Below are positions 52,909 to 64,000 of a DNA stretch of 64,000 nt, in pieces. Position numbers and translations under genes: made by a program. Every line of letters begins with the position of its first letter. Within the stretch, counting starts at the first letter, position 1. This DNA is from Streptomyces gelaticus (GTDB lineage Bacteria > Actinomycetota > Actinomycetes > Streptomycetales > Streptomycetaceae), in contig NZ_BMTF01000021.1 of NCBI RefSeq assembly GCF_014649535.1, positions 1 through 64,000 of the forward strand, given 5' to 3'. A model generated the notes under the pieces. The model saw only the letters and a program-made list of their open reading frames with translations. It made no database searches and had not been told where the DNA came from.

Positions 52909-54510
52909 TCATTCGAGCAGTCGTCCGGACTCCATCCGTCGGATGTCGCCGGTGAAACGGCGGCGCAGCAGCCGGTCGTGCGAAACCACGACCAGTGCCC
53001 CGGCCAGTGGGCCAGTGCCTCCTCCAGTTCCTGTACGAGTCCGAGTGCCAGGTGGTTCGCCGGTTCGTCGAGCAGCAGCAGATCCACGGGCCGGGTCAGC
53101 AGGCGGGCAAGGGCGAGCCGTCTGCGCTGCCCCGCCGAGAGCGCTCCGACAGGCACTCTCAGGTCCCGGGGACGGAACAGCCCGTACGAGAGCAGCAGTT
53201 CCACCAGCTCCTCATCGGTGAGGGGCAGTCCTCGGCCGAATGCTGTGAGCACGGACTCCGCGGGGCGGTGCACCGGTATCTCCTGCGCGAGGTAGCCGAT
53301 CCCGCCGCGCCGGACGACGCGGCCCTCGTCCGGTTCGAGCACGCCTGCCATGACTCGGAGCAGGGTGGACTTCCCCGCCCCGTTGCCACCGTGGATCAGC
53401 AGCCTTCCGCCCGCCACCACGGAGCGCCGATCGACCGCGAGCCGGTCGCCGATCCGTATGCCGGTCGGGGACACCAGCTCTCCCTGCGTCGCGCCGGCCG
53501 CGGGCGCAGCGGCGAAGCGCAGGGGGTCCGGGGGCCTGGGGACGGGCTGCGCCCTCAGTCGCTCCAGGCGCTTGTGCGCGTTGCGGACTCGACCGGACAC
53601 GGAGTCCTGGACCCGGCCCGATGCCCGGTCGTACGCCATCTTGTTGTTGTCCTTGATGGCGCGGCCGGTGGCGACGCCATGAGCGGTGGTCGTCGCGTAG
53701 GCCTCCAGTTGCGCGGTTTCCTCGCACCACTGCGCGTAGGACCGCTCCCAGCTCTGTCGTGCGGCGCGCTGCTCGGCACGGAATCCCTCGTAGCCGCCGC
53801 CGTAGCGCACGACCGTCCGCCGGTCGGCGTCGACCTCCAGCACCGCGGTGGCGACCTGCTCCAGGAAGATCCGGTCGTGGGACACCGCGATCACCGTGCC
53901 GGGGTGGGACCTCAGCGTGCTCTCCAGCCAGTCGAGCGCGGCTCCGTCCAGGTGGTTGGTGGGTTCGTCGAGCAGCATCACCTCGGGGGACGCCGCGATC
54001 AGGCAGGCGAGGCCCAGCCTCGCCTGCTCCCCGCCGGAGAGACTGCCCAGTTTCCTGTCCGGCCCTGTGTGCGCGAGACCGAGGCCATGCATCGCCTTGT
54101 CGACGCGTGCGTCCGCCTCGTATCCCCCGCGTGACTCGAACTCCGTGAGCAGGTCTCCGTAGGCGGCGAGCGCGGCATCGTCGGCCGCACCGAGATCCGC
54201 CTCGGCCTCCCGCAACTTCCGCTCCATCGCGCGCAGTTCCGCGAGCGCGTCGTCGACCGCACCCCGGACCGTGCTGTCGGGCGGCAGCCGGGGGTCTGGG
54301 GCAGCAGGCCGATGCCGTGAACACGCTCCCGGAATCGGGCTGTTCGAGCCCCGCAAAAAGCCGGAGCAGAGTTGTCTTCCCCGCTCCGTTCTCCCCCACG
54401 ATGCCGATCCGTTCGCCCGGTCGCACGGCCAGCGAGACGTCGTCGAGCAACAGCCTGTCGCCACGGGTCGTGGTCACGCCGCGCAGGGCGATCTGTGTGG
54501 GCAAGGGCAC
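52909..54510 (-). pseudogene. ABC-F family ATPase with three single-base deletions
   Basis: Intact ABC-F proteins have two ATPase domains and act on the ribosome in antibiotic resistance or translation control. Here the first domain starts at 54510 (MPLPTQIALRGVTTTRGDRLLL, Walker A GENGAGKTTLL) and breaks after GSVFT near 54316. A short piece in the second frame, GIGLLPQTP, ends near 54295, and the third frame carries RLPPDSTVRGAV, the signature LSGGEQARLGL, Walker B LLLDEPTNHLD and the second domain (GGNGAGKSTLLRVM). A last deletion near 52993 turns ALVVVSHDRLLRRRF out of frame. Net loss is three bases. All motifs remain, so the gene decayed recently, or the sequence has errors. It faces an intact TetR gene. 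Confidence 0.85.
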
Positions 54511-54518
54511 CTCCAGAC

Positions 54519-54540
54519 TAACGCAATCGTTGTCGCATTA
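54519..54540. promoter_or_regulatory. Likely TetR operator
   Basis: The 22-base imperfect dyad TAACGCAA...TTGTCGCATTA (54519-54540) lies between the divergent ABC-F and TetR genes. The half-site TAACGCAA recurs at 54568-54575, close to the TetR start. The layout is typical for a TetR repressor controlling its neighbour and itself. Confidence 0.6.
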
Positions 54541-54587
54541 AAGCGAGTGTGACACAGTGGAACCCACTAACGCAACAGGAGTAGCAA

Positions 54588-55247
54588 TTGACTGGGCAGA
54601 GATCCGCCCCGGAAGCCGGCCCGCCGGAACCCCCGCTCGCCCCGGGCACTCGCCGTCCCGGCGGCAGAACCGCCCGCACCCGAGCGGCGGTCCGTGACGC
54701 CGTCCTCACCGGCCTGGCGGAGCACGGCTACCCGGGCCTCACCGTCGAGTACGTCGCGGAGCACTCCGGCATTCACAAGACGACCCTCTACCGCCGCTGG
54801 GGAAACCTCGAAGGGCTCGTCGCGGACGCCCTGGAGCTGGCCGGGGAGGACAGCTGGGCCCCACCCGACACCGGAAGCGTGGAGGGAGATCTGCGCGCCC
54901 TGGCGCGGATGACGGCGGCCTCCTTCGAGGATCCCACCGCAGCGGCCGCACCGACCGCGTTCATCGCCGCGGCCTTCCAGTCCGAGCGTGCCGCGAAGGC
55001 GCTGAACGCCTTCTACACGGAGCGGTTCGCCCGCTGCGAGGTCGTCGTCGCGCGCGCTGTCGCCCGGCACGAGCTGGACCGGCGCACGGACGCGGGAGCG
55101 CTCGTACGGGCCGTGGTCTCGCCCCTGTTCCTCGGACTGTTCATCACCCGCGAGTCCGTGGACGGGGCGTCGGCCGATCGGTCCGCCGACGCGGCGCTGG
55201 CAGCCGCCCGCGCCGGAGTCTTCAACTCCCCTGCCGAATCCGCCTGA
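54588..55247 (+). CDS. TetR-family transcriptional repressor
   Basis: 219 residues from TTG 54588, with AGGAG six bases upstream. The TetR HTH spans about 25-75 (ARTRAAVRDAVLTGLAEHGYPGLTVEYVAEHSGIHKTTLYRRWGN). The ligand domain includes LARMTAASFEDPTAAAAPTAFIAAAFQSERAAKAL. It is divergent from the frameshifted ABC-F gene, which it most likely controlled. The ligand is unknown. The gene itself is fully open. Confidence 0.92.
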   Translation: MTGQRSAPEAGPPEPPLAPGTRRPGGRTARTRAAVRDAVLTGLAEHGYPGLTVEYVAEHSGIHKTTLYRRWGNLEGLVADALELAGEDSWAPPDTGSVEGDLRALARMTAASFEDPTAAAAPTAFIAAAFQSERAAKALNAFYTERFARCEVVVARAVARHELDRRTDAGALVRAVVSPLFLGLFITRESVDGASADRSADAALAAARAGVFNSPAESA

Positions 55248-55275
55248 TGGGCCGCCCGGAGCGCCCCCGGATCAT

Positions 55276-55305
55276 CGGCCCGGCCGTACCGCTGCGGCCG
55301 GGCCG
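55276..55305. terminator. Bidirectional terminator between TetR and DUF4937 genes
   Basis: Perfect 11-base stem cggcccggccg / cggccgggccg with an eight-base loop, between two convergent stops. Confidence 0.85.
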
Positions 55306-55306
55306 G

Positions 55307-55912
55307 TCACACCGTCCACGACGGCTCCAGCTGCACGACGTCCCCCGCCAGCTCCGCCACGTCGTCCTCGGTCTGCGCCCGCTGCGACAGGCGCTCGATG
55401 CTCCCCGCCCGGTACTTGCCGCGCTCGGCGCTCGACTGCCACATCGACAGCACGAGGAACTCCTGCCCCGGCGCCTCCCCGAACACCCCGCGCACCATGC
55501 CGGGCGAACCGGCCATCGCCGGATTCCACACCCTCTCCTGCATCAACGCGAAGTGTTCCACCCTGTCCTCGCGCACCTTGCTGTGCGCCACCCGGACCAC
55601 ATCCGCGTCGGTGAAACGCGGCTCGAAGCCGGTCTTCACATCGAAGCGGTGCTCGAAGAGCTTGACCTGGATGCCGCTGTACGTGCCGGACTGGGCAGCG
55701 GCCAGGCCGTCGTGCGCGCGTGCCATGAACGAGTCGTAGAAGACACGGTTCTCCCAGAAGGCGAAAATGTGCGCCACATCCGGACGCCCTCGGCTCCAAC
55801 CGCCGCCCTGCCCCCTGAATCCGGGTTCGCCGAACAGCCCCGCCCACTTCCGCTGCCCCCGTTCGAAACCTCGACGGTCCACCACGGTGCAACGAATCCA
55901 CTTGACCAGCAC
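55307..55912 (-). CDS. DUF4937 family protein
   Basis: 201 residues from GTG 55912 (VLVKWIRCTVVDRRGFERGQRKW), where family similarity begins; GTG 55942 is ten codons upstream and neither has a clear ribosome site. It seems to hold two ferredoxin-like antibiotic-biosynthesis-monooxygenase-type halves (GGWSRGRPDVAHIFAFWENRVFYDSFM and EFLVLSMWQSSAERGKYRAGSIERL). It could be a small oxygenase or scaffold; function is unknown. It is divergent from the DUF1152 pseudogene. Confidence 0.8.
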   Translation of the reverse strand: MLVKWIRCTVVDRRGFERGQRKWAGLFGEPGFRGQGGGWSRGRPDVAHIFAFWENRVFYDSFMARAHDGLAAAQSGTYSGIQVKLFEHRFDVKTGFEPRFTDADVVRVAHSKVREDRVEHFALMQERVWNPAMAGSPGMVRGVFGEAPGQEFLVLSMWQSSAERGKYRAGSIERLSQRAQTEDDVAELAGDVVQLEPSWTV

Positions 55913-55980
55913 CGCGCCATCGTACGGTGCCGCGCGTGGCACGAGTCACGCCCGGACGGAGCAGTCCCGAAGCGGCCGCC

Positions 55981-56843
55981 GTGAAACGAAGAATGATCTC
56001 CATGGTCCCGTTGCACACCAACCCCCTGTTCGCCCGGCCCGAACCCGCGGAACGCGTCCTCGTCGCGGGGGCAGGCGGCTTCGACATCTACGCCGGACTG
56101 CCCGTCGCGCTCTCGCTTTTCCACCAGGGCAAGCACGTACAGCTCGCCAATCTGTCGTTCAGCGCCCTCGAAGGGCTGCCCCGCGAATCCCGGCTCGCGC
56201 CGGACGTCGCCGTCATCACCCCCGAAACGGCCCTCCACCAGGCGTGCTTCCCGGAACGGACGCTCGCCCAGTGGCTCGGCCTGCACGGCTACCCGAGCAC
56301 GGTCCACGCCTTCTCCCGCGTGGGGGTGCAGCCGCTGCGCGCCGCCTACCGAACGCTGATCGAGAAGTACGACATCGACGCGGTCGTCCTGGTCGACGGC
56401 GGCACGGACATCCTACGAGCCGTGAGGGCGCGCTCTTCGTCGATGCCCGTGGCGCACGCCCAGCACCACACGCCCGACCACCCCGGCATCGTGAACGGTC
56501 GATCGCCGCCGCCGTCCAAGGAGCCTTCGGGGACGTGCGGTTCACCTCGCGCACCCGTGGCAGCGAACTGTTCATCAACCAGCTGATGACGCTCTGCTTC
56601 GCCTTCGAGCTGGAGGGCCTGGCCCGCAACTGCCGCTACCTCGACCGCATCGAGGACACCCACCTCATCCGCCAGGTCAGCAGCGCCATCGAGATCTTCC
56701 GGGACGAGGTCCGGCAGCGACCGCCGCGCCGCATTCCGCACGGACCCCGGCAGGCCGCCCCGGCACGGGGCTTCGTGGCCCGATTCCATCGCCGAGAACC
56801 AAGCCGGTTGGACCTACGGTCGGTTACGGACATGATCGGGTGA
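55981..56843 (+). pseudogene. DUF1152 family protein, internally deleted and frameshifted
   Basis: The N-terminal part (from GTG 55981, ATG 55993 or ATG 56002) is intact for about 140 codons: VLVAGAGGFDIYAGLPVALSLF through LIEKYDIDAVVLVDGGTDIL. Near 56410 the family sequence breaks: a large part of the middle is missing and the text jumps to VAHAQHHTPDHPGIVNG. A lost base near 56500 then shifts the frame, and the family's C-terminal part continues in another frame to 56843: SIAAAVQGAFGDVRFTSRTRGSELFINQLMTL, LEGLARNCRYLDRIEDT. By my memory of the family about 90 residues are gone. It can no longer be a whole protein. Confidence 0.85.
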
Positions 56844-56897
56844 TGTGAACGGCCCGACAGCCCGACGGCCCGGCGGAAAGCCAGGGAGGCAACTCCG

Positions 56898-57434
56898 ATG
56901 AGCACACCCAACAAGGACATCGACAAGGTCGAGGTCAGACTCAAGTGGGACCCCAGCCCTTCGGGTGCGCCGGCCCACGACCTCGACATCATCGCGGCGA
57001 CGTACCTCGCCGAAGCGCCGTACGGCAGCCCCGCGTACCTGGTGCACTTCGACAGCCGCTCGCCGGACGGCACGATCAATCTCAACCGTGACAGCAGGAC
57101 CGGCCAGGGGTTCGGTTTCGACGAGGTGATGACGCTGGAACTGGAGCGATTGCCGGCCGCGTACACCCGGGTCGTCGTCGGGGTCGCCATCCAGCAACGC
57201 GACGGCCGCAAGACGTTCGGCGAGATAGCGAACACCGGTGTCCAGGTCCGCGAGGGCTATACGAACCTGGCGGAGGACGACTTCTCGGCGGTCGGCGCGG
57301 CCACCGCGGCGACCGTGGCCGAGTTCGTCCGGAGCGCCTCCGGGGCCTGGGAGTTCCACCGCACGGTCCGGGGCTTCGACGGCGACCCCGAATCGTTCGC
57401 CGCGACGATGGGAAGCCGCACGCCCGGCACCTGA
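56898..57434 (+). CDS. TerD-family stress protein
   Basis: 178 residues. GGGAGG stands before ATG 56898. The TerD beta-sandwich is visible: VRLKWDPSPSGAPAHDLDIIAATYL, VHFDSRSPDGTINLNRDSRTGQGFGFDEVMTLELERLP, RVVVGVAIQQRDGRKTFGEIANTGVQVREGY. Calcium-type Asp residues are kept in part. Members take part in tellurite and general stress resistance and bind calcium. It is alone, with no other ter genes in the window. Confidence 0.92.
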   Translation: MSTPNKDIDKVEVRLKWDPSPSGAPAHDLDIIAATYLAEAPYGSPAYLVHFDSRSPDGTINLNRDSRTGQGFGFDEVMTLELERLPAAYTRVVVGVAIQQRDGRKTFGEIANTGVQVREGYTNLAEDDFSAVGAATAATVAEFVRSASGAWEFHRTVRGFDGDPESFAATMGSRTPGT

Positions 57435-57484
57435 CCCGTCAAAGGCGTGCGGTCCCGTAGGAGCATCGCGGGAGCGCGGCCTTC

Positions 57485-57526
57485 GGGGCCTCGCGCGGCC
57501 GTGGCATATCGCCCGCGCGAGGCCCC
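57485..57526. terminator. Bidirectional terminator between terD and the UvrA-like gene
   Basis: Perfect 13-base stem ggggcctcgcgcg / cgcgcgaggcccc (57485-57497 / 57514-57526) between two convergent stops. Confidence 0.88.
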
Positions 57527-57530
57527 CCGG

Positions 57531-59927
<2,397 letters not shown>

Positions 59928-60059
59928 CGTTTCTCCCTCTGTCGGGCGGAGCCGCGCTCACGGTCTCCGTCTGCGTCGCCCGGCTCGCCGTCCCGGGCGT
60001 CGAGCGGTACGTCCGGTTCTCCTCCGTCCGTGCGGCTCGTGGCCGCATCGCCGGACGTT

Positions 60060-60470
<411 letters not shown>

Positions 60471-60475
60471 GGGCG

Positions 60476-60925
60476 TCACGCTAGATCGCGGCCCGGTGAC
60501 CACGCTTCTCGATTCCTGATCGGTCTGGTGACCTGCTTCGCCACGCAGGACGGCATCCCCACCGTCGCACGCGCGGCCTCACGCCGGTAGACGCTGGGCG
60601 GCATCCCCACCAGCTCCGCGAAGCGCGTGCTGAAGGTGCCCAGTGACGAGCAACCGACCATGAAACAGACCTCGGTGACGCTGAGATCACCGCGCCGCAG
60701 CAGCGCCATCGCCCGCTCGATGCGCCGCGTCATCAGATATCCGTACGGCGACTCGCCGTACGCCTGCCGGAACGCGCGGCTCAGATGCCCCGCCGACATG
60801 TGCACGCCACGAGCCAGTGCCTCGACGTCCAGCGGTTGGGCGAACTCCCGGTCGATCCGGTCACGGACACGGCGCAACCGCGCAAGGTCGCGCAAGCGCT
60901 GCGCCTCATCGGGTCTGCTGGTCAC
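60476..60925 (-). CDS. AraC-family transcriptional regulator
   Basis: 149 residues from GTG 60925 (VTSRPDEAQRLRD). It consists almost only of the double-HTH DNA-binding domain (about 20-115, LDVEALARGVHMSAGHLSRAFRQAYGESPYGYLMTRRIERAM and LSVTEVCFMVGCSSLGTFSTRFAELVGMPPSVYR). There is no ligand domain, so it may need another signal or act constitutively. The last 30 residues are basic. It is co-transcribed with the VOC gene. Confidence 0.9.
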   Translation of the reverse strand: MTSRPDEAQRLRDLARLRRVRDRIDREFAQPLDVEALARGVHMSAGHLSRAFRQAYGESPYGYLMTRRIERAMALLRRGDLSVTEVCFMVGCSSLGTFSTRFAELVGMPPSVYRREAARATVGMPSCVAKQVTRPIRNREAWSPGRDLA

Positions 60926-60985
60926 CTGCGAGATGGTGCCACACCGCGGGAACCACCGCGCGCCGGCCCGGGACCGCACCACCGC

Positions 60986-61016
60986 GAAGGGCGCCGACCG
61001 GAAGTCGGCGCCCTTC
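60986..61016. terminator. Terminator after nrdJ
   Basis: Perfect 13-base stem gaagggcgccgac / gtcggcgcccttc with a five-base loop between the nrdJ stop and the AraC promoter. Confidence 0.9.
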
Positions 61017-61083
61017 TTGAGCTGCGGTTCAGCTACCCGGACAGATCATGCGGCGCATCGCTCTCCGCGCCTCGGGCAGCTGG

Positions 61084-63978
61084 TCAGCTGCAACCGCTGG
61101 TCGAGCCGCAGCCCTCGCAGATGTAGCAGGATCCGGCGCGCTGCATCTTCGTGCCGCAGGAGAAGCAGAGCGGCGCGTCCGCGCTGATGCCCAGCTGCAT
61201 CTCGACGAGCTCCGCCGAGGTGTGCGCGGTCTTCGGGGCGGGCCGCTCCGCCTCCTGCACCGCAGCCACCGCCTTCAGCGGCTCCGTCCGCACCGGGGCG
61301 GACTGGGCCAGGCTCTCGATGTCCAGCTCCTCGTCCTCGAGGGAGGGCTCGTACGAACCCGTGTCGAGGTGGCGCTGACGCTCCTCGGCCGAGTGGATGC
61401 CGAGCGCCGAGCGGGTCTCGAAGGGCAGGAAGTCCAACGCGAGGCGGCGGAAGATGTAGTCGACGATCGACTGCGCCATCCGCACGTCCGGGTCGTCCGT
61501 CATGCCGGCCGGCTCGAAGCGCATGTTGGTGAACTTCGAGACGTAGGTCTCCAGCGGGACGCCGTACTGCAGACCGACCGAGACGGCGATGGAGAAGGCG
61601 TCCATCATGCCCGCGAGGGTGGAGCCCTGCTTGGACATCTTCAGGAAGACCTCGCCGAGACCGTCGTCAGGGTAGGAGTTGGCGGTCATGTATCCCTCGG
61701 CGCCGCCCACCGTGAAGGAGGTGGTGATGCCGGGACGGCCCTTGGGCAGGCGCTTGCGGACCGGGCGGTACTCGACGACCTTCTCGACCGCGGTACGGAT
61801 GGTCTCCTCGGCCCTGGCGGTGACCGCCTCCTTCTCCTTCTCCTTGGTCTTCGCGGAGAGGGGCTGGCCGACCTTGCAGTTGTCGCGGTAGATCGCAAGC
61901 GCCTTGACACCCATCTTCCACGCCTCGAAGTAGACCTCTTCGACGTCCTCGACAGTGGCCGTCTCCGGCAGGTTCACCGTCTTGGAGAGCGCGCCGGAGA
62001 TCCACGGCTGGATCGCGGCCATCATGCGCACGTGACCCATCGCGGAGATGGACCGCTCGCCCATCGCGCAGTCGAAGACCTCGTAGTGCTCGGTCTTCAG
62101 ACCGGGGGCGTCGATCACATTGCCGTGCTCGGCGATGTGGGCGACGATCGCCTCGATCTGCTCCTCCTGGTAGCCCAGGCGGCGCAGGGCCTGCGGGACG
62201 GTGCCATTGACGATCTGCATCGAGCCGCCGCCGACCAGCTTCTTGAACTTGACCAGGGCGAGGTCGGGCTCAAGACCGGTGGTGTCGCAGGACATCGCGA
62301 GACCGATGGTGCCGGTGGGCGCGATGACCGAGGCCTGCGCGTTGCGGAAACCGTTCTTCGCGCCGAGGCGGACGACATCCTGCCAGGCCTCCGTCGCGGC
62401 GGCCCAGATCGGGTTGTCCAGGTCGTCCATGCGGACGGCCGCGGCGTTGGCGTCGGCGTGCTGCTTCATGACGCGCTGGTGCGGCTCGGCGTTGCGGGCG
62501 TAGCCGTCGTACGGGCCGACGACCGCGGCGAGCTCGGCGGAGCGCTTGTACGAGGTGCCGGTCATCAGCGAGGTGATGGCACCGGCGAGGGCGCGGCCGC
62601 CGTCACTGTCGTAGGCGTGGCCGGTCGCCATCAGCAGGGCGCCGAGGTTGGCGTAACCGATGCCGAGCTGGCGGAAGGCGCGGGTGTTCTCGCCGATCTT
62701 CTGGGTCGGGAAGTCGGCGAAGCAGATGGAGATGTCCATCGCGGTGATGACCAGCTCGACGACCTTGGCGAAGCGCTCGGACTCGAAGGACTGGTTGCCC
62801 TTGCCGTCGTCCTTGAGGAACTTCATCAGGTTCAGCGAGGCGAGGTTGCACGAGGTGTTGTCCAGGTGCATGTACTCGGAGCACGGGTTCGAGCCGTTGA
62901 TCCGGCCTGACTCCGGGCAGGTGTGCCAGGCGTTGATGGTGTCGTCGTACTGGATGCCCGGGTCGGCGCACGCCCAGGCCGCCTCGGCCATCTTGCGGAA
63001 GAGAGCCTTGGCCTCGACCTCTTCGATGACATCGCCGGTCATGCGGGCGCGCAGCCCGAACTTGCCGCCGGACTCGACGGCCTTCATGAACTCGTCGTTC
63101 ACCCGGACCGAGTTGTTGGCGTTCTGGTACTGGACGGACGTGATGTCGTCGCCGCCCAGGTCCATGTCGAAGCCCGCGTCGCGCAGGGCGCGGATCTTCT
63201 CCTCCTCCTTCACCTTGGTCTCGATGAAGTTCTCGATGTCGGGGTGGTCGACGTCGAGGATGACCATCTTGGCCGCACGCCGGGTGGCGCCACCGGACTT
63301 GATCGTTCCGGCGGAGGCGTCGGCACCGCGCATGAAGGAGACCGGGCCGGAGGCGTTGCCGCCGGAGGACAGCAGCTCCTTGGAGGAGCGGATACGGGAG
63401 AGGTTCAGGCCGGCGCCGGAGCCGCCCTTGAAGATCATGCCCTCTTCCTTGTACCAGTCGAGGATCGACTCCATGGAGTCGTCGACGGCCAGGATGAAGC
63501 AGGCGGAGACCTGCTGCGGCTGAGGCGTTCCGACGTTGAACCAGACCGGCGAGTTGAAGCTGAAGATCTGGTGCAGGAGGGCGTAGGCCAGCTCGTGCTC
63601 GAAGATCTCGGCGTCCGCGGGAGAGGCGAAGTAGCCGTTGTCCTCACCGGCCTTGCGGTACGTCTTCACGATCCGGTCGATGAGCTGGCGCAGACCGGTC
63701 TCGCGCTGCGGGGTGCCGACGGCCCCGCGGAAGTACTTGCTGGTGACGATGTTGACCGCGTTCACCGACCAGAAGTCGGGGAACTCGACGCCACGCTGCT
63801 CGAAGTTGATCGAGCCGTCGCGCCAGTTGGTCATGACGACGTCACGGCGCTCCCACGCCACCTCGTCGTACGGATGTACGCCGGGGGTGGTGTGGATGCG
63901 CTCGATGCGCAGCCCCTTGCTCGACTTGGCTCCCTTGGCTCGGGAACCTCGTGCCGGGCCGCTCGCCGTCTCTGTCAT
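61084..63978 (-). CDS. nrdJ: Adenosylcobalamin-dependent (class II) ribonucleotide reductase
   Basis: 964 residues from ATG 63978, with GGGAGG four bases upstream. It makes deoxyribonucleotides for DNA synthesis using adenosylcobalamin. Visible are the substrate and radical site region (QVSACFILAVDD, GGSGAGLNLSRIRS, NPCSEYMHLDNTSCNLASLNL), the barrel motif TGTIGLAMSCDTTGLEPD, the specific C-terminal region NTPDDG-like PDVRMAQSIVDYIFRRLAL, and a zinc ribbon at the end (CFSCGTKMQRAGSCYICEGCGSTSGCS) that carries the reducing Cys pair. In Streptomyces it follows nrdR in an operon with a B12 riboswitch, which would be beyond the right edge here. Confidence 0.97.
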   Translation of the reverse strand: MTETASGPARGSRAKGAKSSKGLRIERIHTTPGVHPYDEVAWERRDVVMTNWRDGSINFEQRGVEFPDFWSVNAVNIVTSKYFRGAVGTPQRETGLRQLIDRIVKTYRKAGEDNGYFASPADAEIFEHELAYALLHQIFSFNSPVWFNVGTPQPQQVSACFILAVDDSMESILDWYKEEGMIFKGGSGAGLNLSRIRSSKELLSSGGNASGPVSFMRGADASAGTIKSGGATRRAAKMVILDVDHPDIENFIETKVKEEEKIRALRDAGFDMDLGGDDITSVQYQNANNSVRVNDEFMKAVESGGKFGLRARMTGDVIEEVEAKALFRKMAEAAWACADPGIQYDDTINAWHTCPESGRINGSNPCSEYMHLDNTSCNLASLNLMKFLKDDGKGNQSFESERFAKVVELVITAMDISICFADFPTQKIGENTRAFRQLGIGYANLGALLMATGHAYDSDGGRALAGAITSLMTGTSYKRSAELAAVVGPYDGYARNAEPHQRVMKQHADANAAAVRMDDLDNPIWAAATEAWQDVVRLGAKNGFRNAQASVIAPTGTIGLAMSCDTTGLEPDLALVKFKKLVGGGSMQIVNGTVPQALRRLGYQEEQIEAIVAHIAEHGNVIDAPGLKTEHYEVFDCAMGERSISAMGHVRMMAAIQPWISGALSKTVNLPETATVEDVEEVYFEAWKMGVKALAIYRDNCKVGQPLSAKTKEKEKEAVTARAEETIRTAVEKVVEYRPVRKRLPKGRPGITTSFTVGGAEGYMTANSYPDDGLGEVFLKMSKQGSTLAGMMDAFSIAVSVGLQYGVPLETYVSKFTNMRFEPAGMTDDPDVRMAQSIVDYIFRRLALDFLPFETRSALGIHSAEERQRHLDTGSYEPSLEDEELDIESLAQSAPVRTEPLKAVAAVQEAERPAPKTAHTSAELVEMQLGISADAPLCFSCGTKMQRAGSCYICEGCGSTSGCS

Positions 63979-64000
63979 GCCGCCTCCCATATGTGGGCAA

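Noticed and set aside
61048..62910. 620-codon plus-strand frame
   Set aside because: Antisense shadow of nrdJ, composed of Gly/Arg/Val/Leu without motifs.

Overview
The window is high-GC DNA with codons ending almost always in G or C, frequent GTG and TTG starts, and purine-rich ribosome sites. The gene content is that of a Streptomyces chromosome: hrdB with its Ala/Lys repeats, a WhiH-type GntR regulator next to it, parC and parE, coenzyme-B12 ribonucleotide reductase, ptsH behind a DasR-type operator, and a c-di-AMP riboswitch before a cell-wall peptidase gene. From memory, this order (nrdJ, rnhB, recQ-like helicase, whiH, hrdB, parE, citrate synthases, parC, M16 peptidases, ptsH, tdk) is the conserved order of the S. 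coelicolor core chromosome. The species cannot be named from this alone.

Layout. (a) 0-7.3 kb: the 3' part of a giant toxin-like gene (Cys/His caspase-like domain, TcdA/B-like glycosyltransferase, two zinc-peptidase motifs), a decayed copy of a piece of that gene just downstream, and a membrane-anchored surface protein. (b) 7.5-13.5 kb: thymidine kinase, a phosphodiesterase, a DUF5998 protein, a GNAT/acyl-CoA-ligase fusion and HPr. (c) 13.5-15.7 kb: an apparent insertion with a divergent LysR/cupin pair and an IS30-type transposase remnant. (d) 15.7-22.5 kb: M23 peptidase under a c-di-AMP riboswitch, an active/inactive M16 peptidase pair, and parC. (e) 22.5-33.4 kb: CobW-type GTPase, two divergent citrate synthases sharing AT-rich palindromes, a broken CitA/CitB-type two-component system, an acetate-type symporter with its DUF485 partner, and an intact NarL-type two-component system with a membrane protein. 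(f) 33.4-42.9 kb: parE, a small Cys/His protein, a trypsin-like protease, hrdB, whiH, an ABC ATPase-permease fusion and an NrtR-like Nudix regulator. (g) 43-51 kb: DUF4192 protein with a pair of DnaA-box-like sites before it, a RecQ helicase fused to a phosphoribosyltransferase-like domain, two unknown proteins, RNase HII and a DUF4173 membrane protein. (h) 51-61 kb: an accessory or stress set: ADP-ribosylglycohydrolase, phosphatase, frameshifted ABC-F gene with an intact TetR repressor, DUF4937, a DUF1152 pseudogene, TerD, a UvrA-like ABC ATPase, a VOC protein and an AraC regulator. (i) 61-64 kb: nrdJ.

Common threads are chromosome topology and replication (parC, parE, nrdJ, tdk, rnhB, recQ-like), development and global transcription (hrdB, whiH, DasR/HPr, c-di-AMP), and central carbon entry (citrate synthases, symporter, acyl-CoA ligase/acetyltransferase).

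The most unusual items are the giant toxin-like gene with its downstream remnant, the citrate synthase carrying its own DNA-binding domain beside shared palindromes, the RecQ-phosphoribosyltransferase fusion, and indels that cluster in three dispensable loci while every essential gene is intact.
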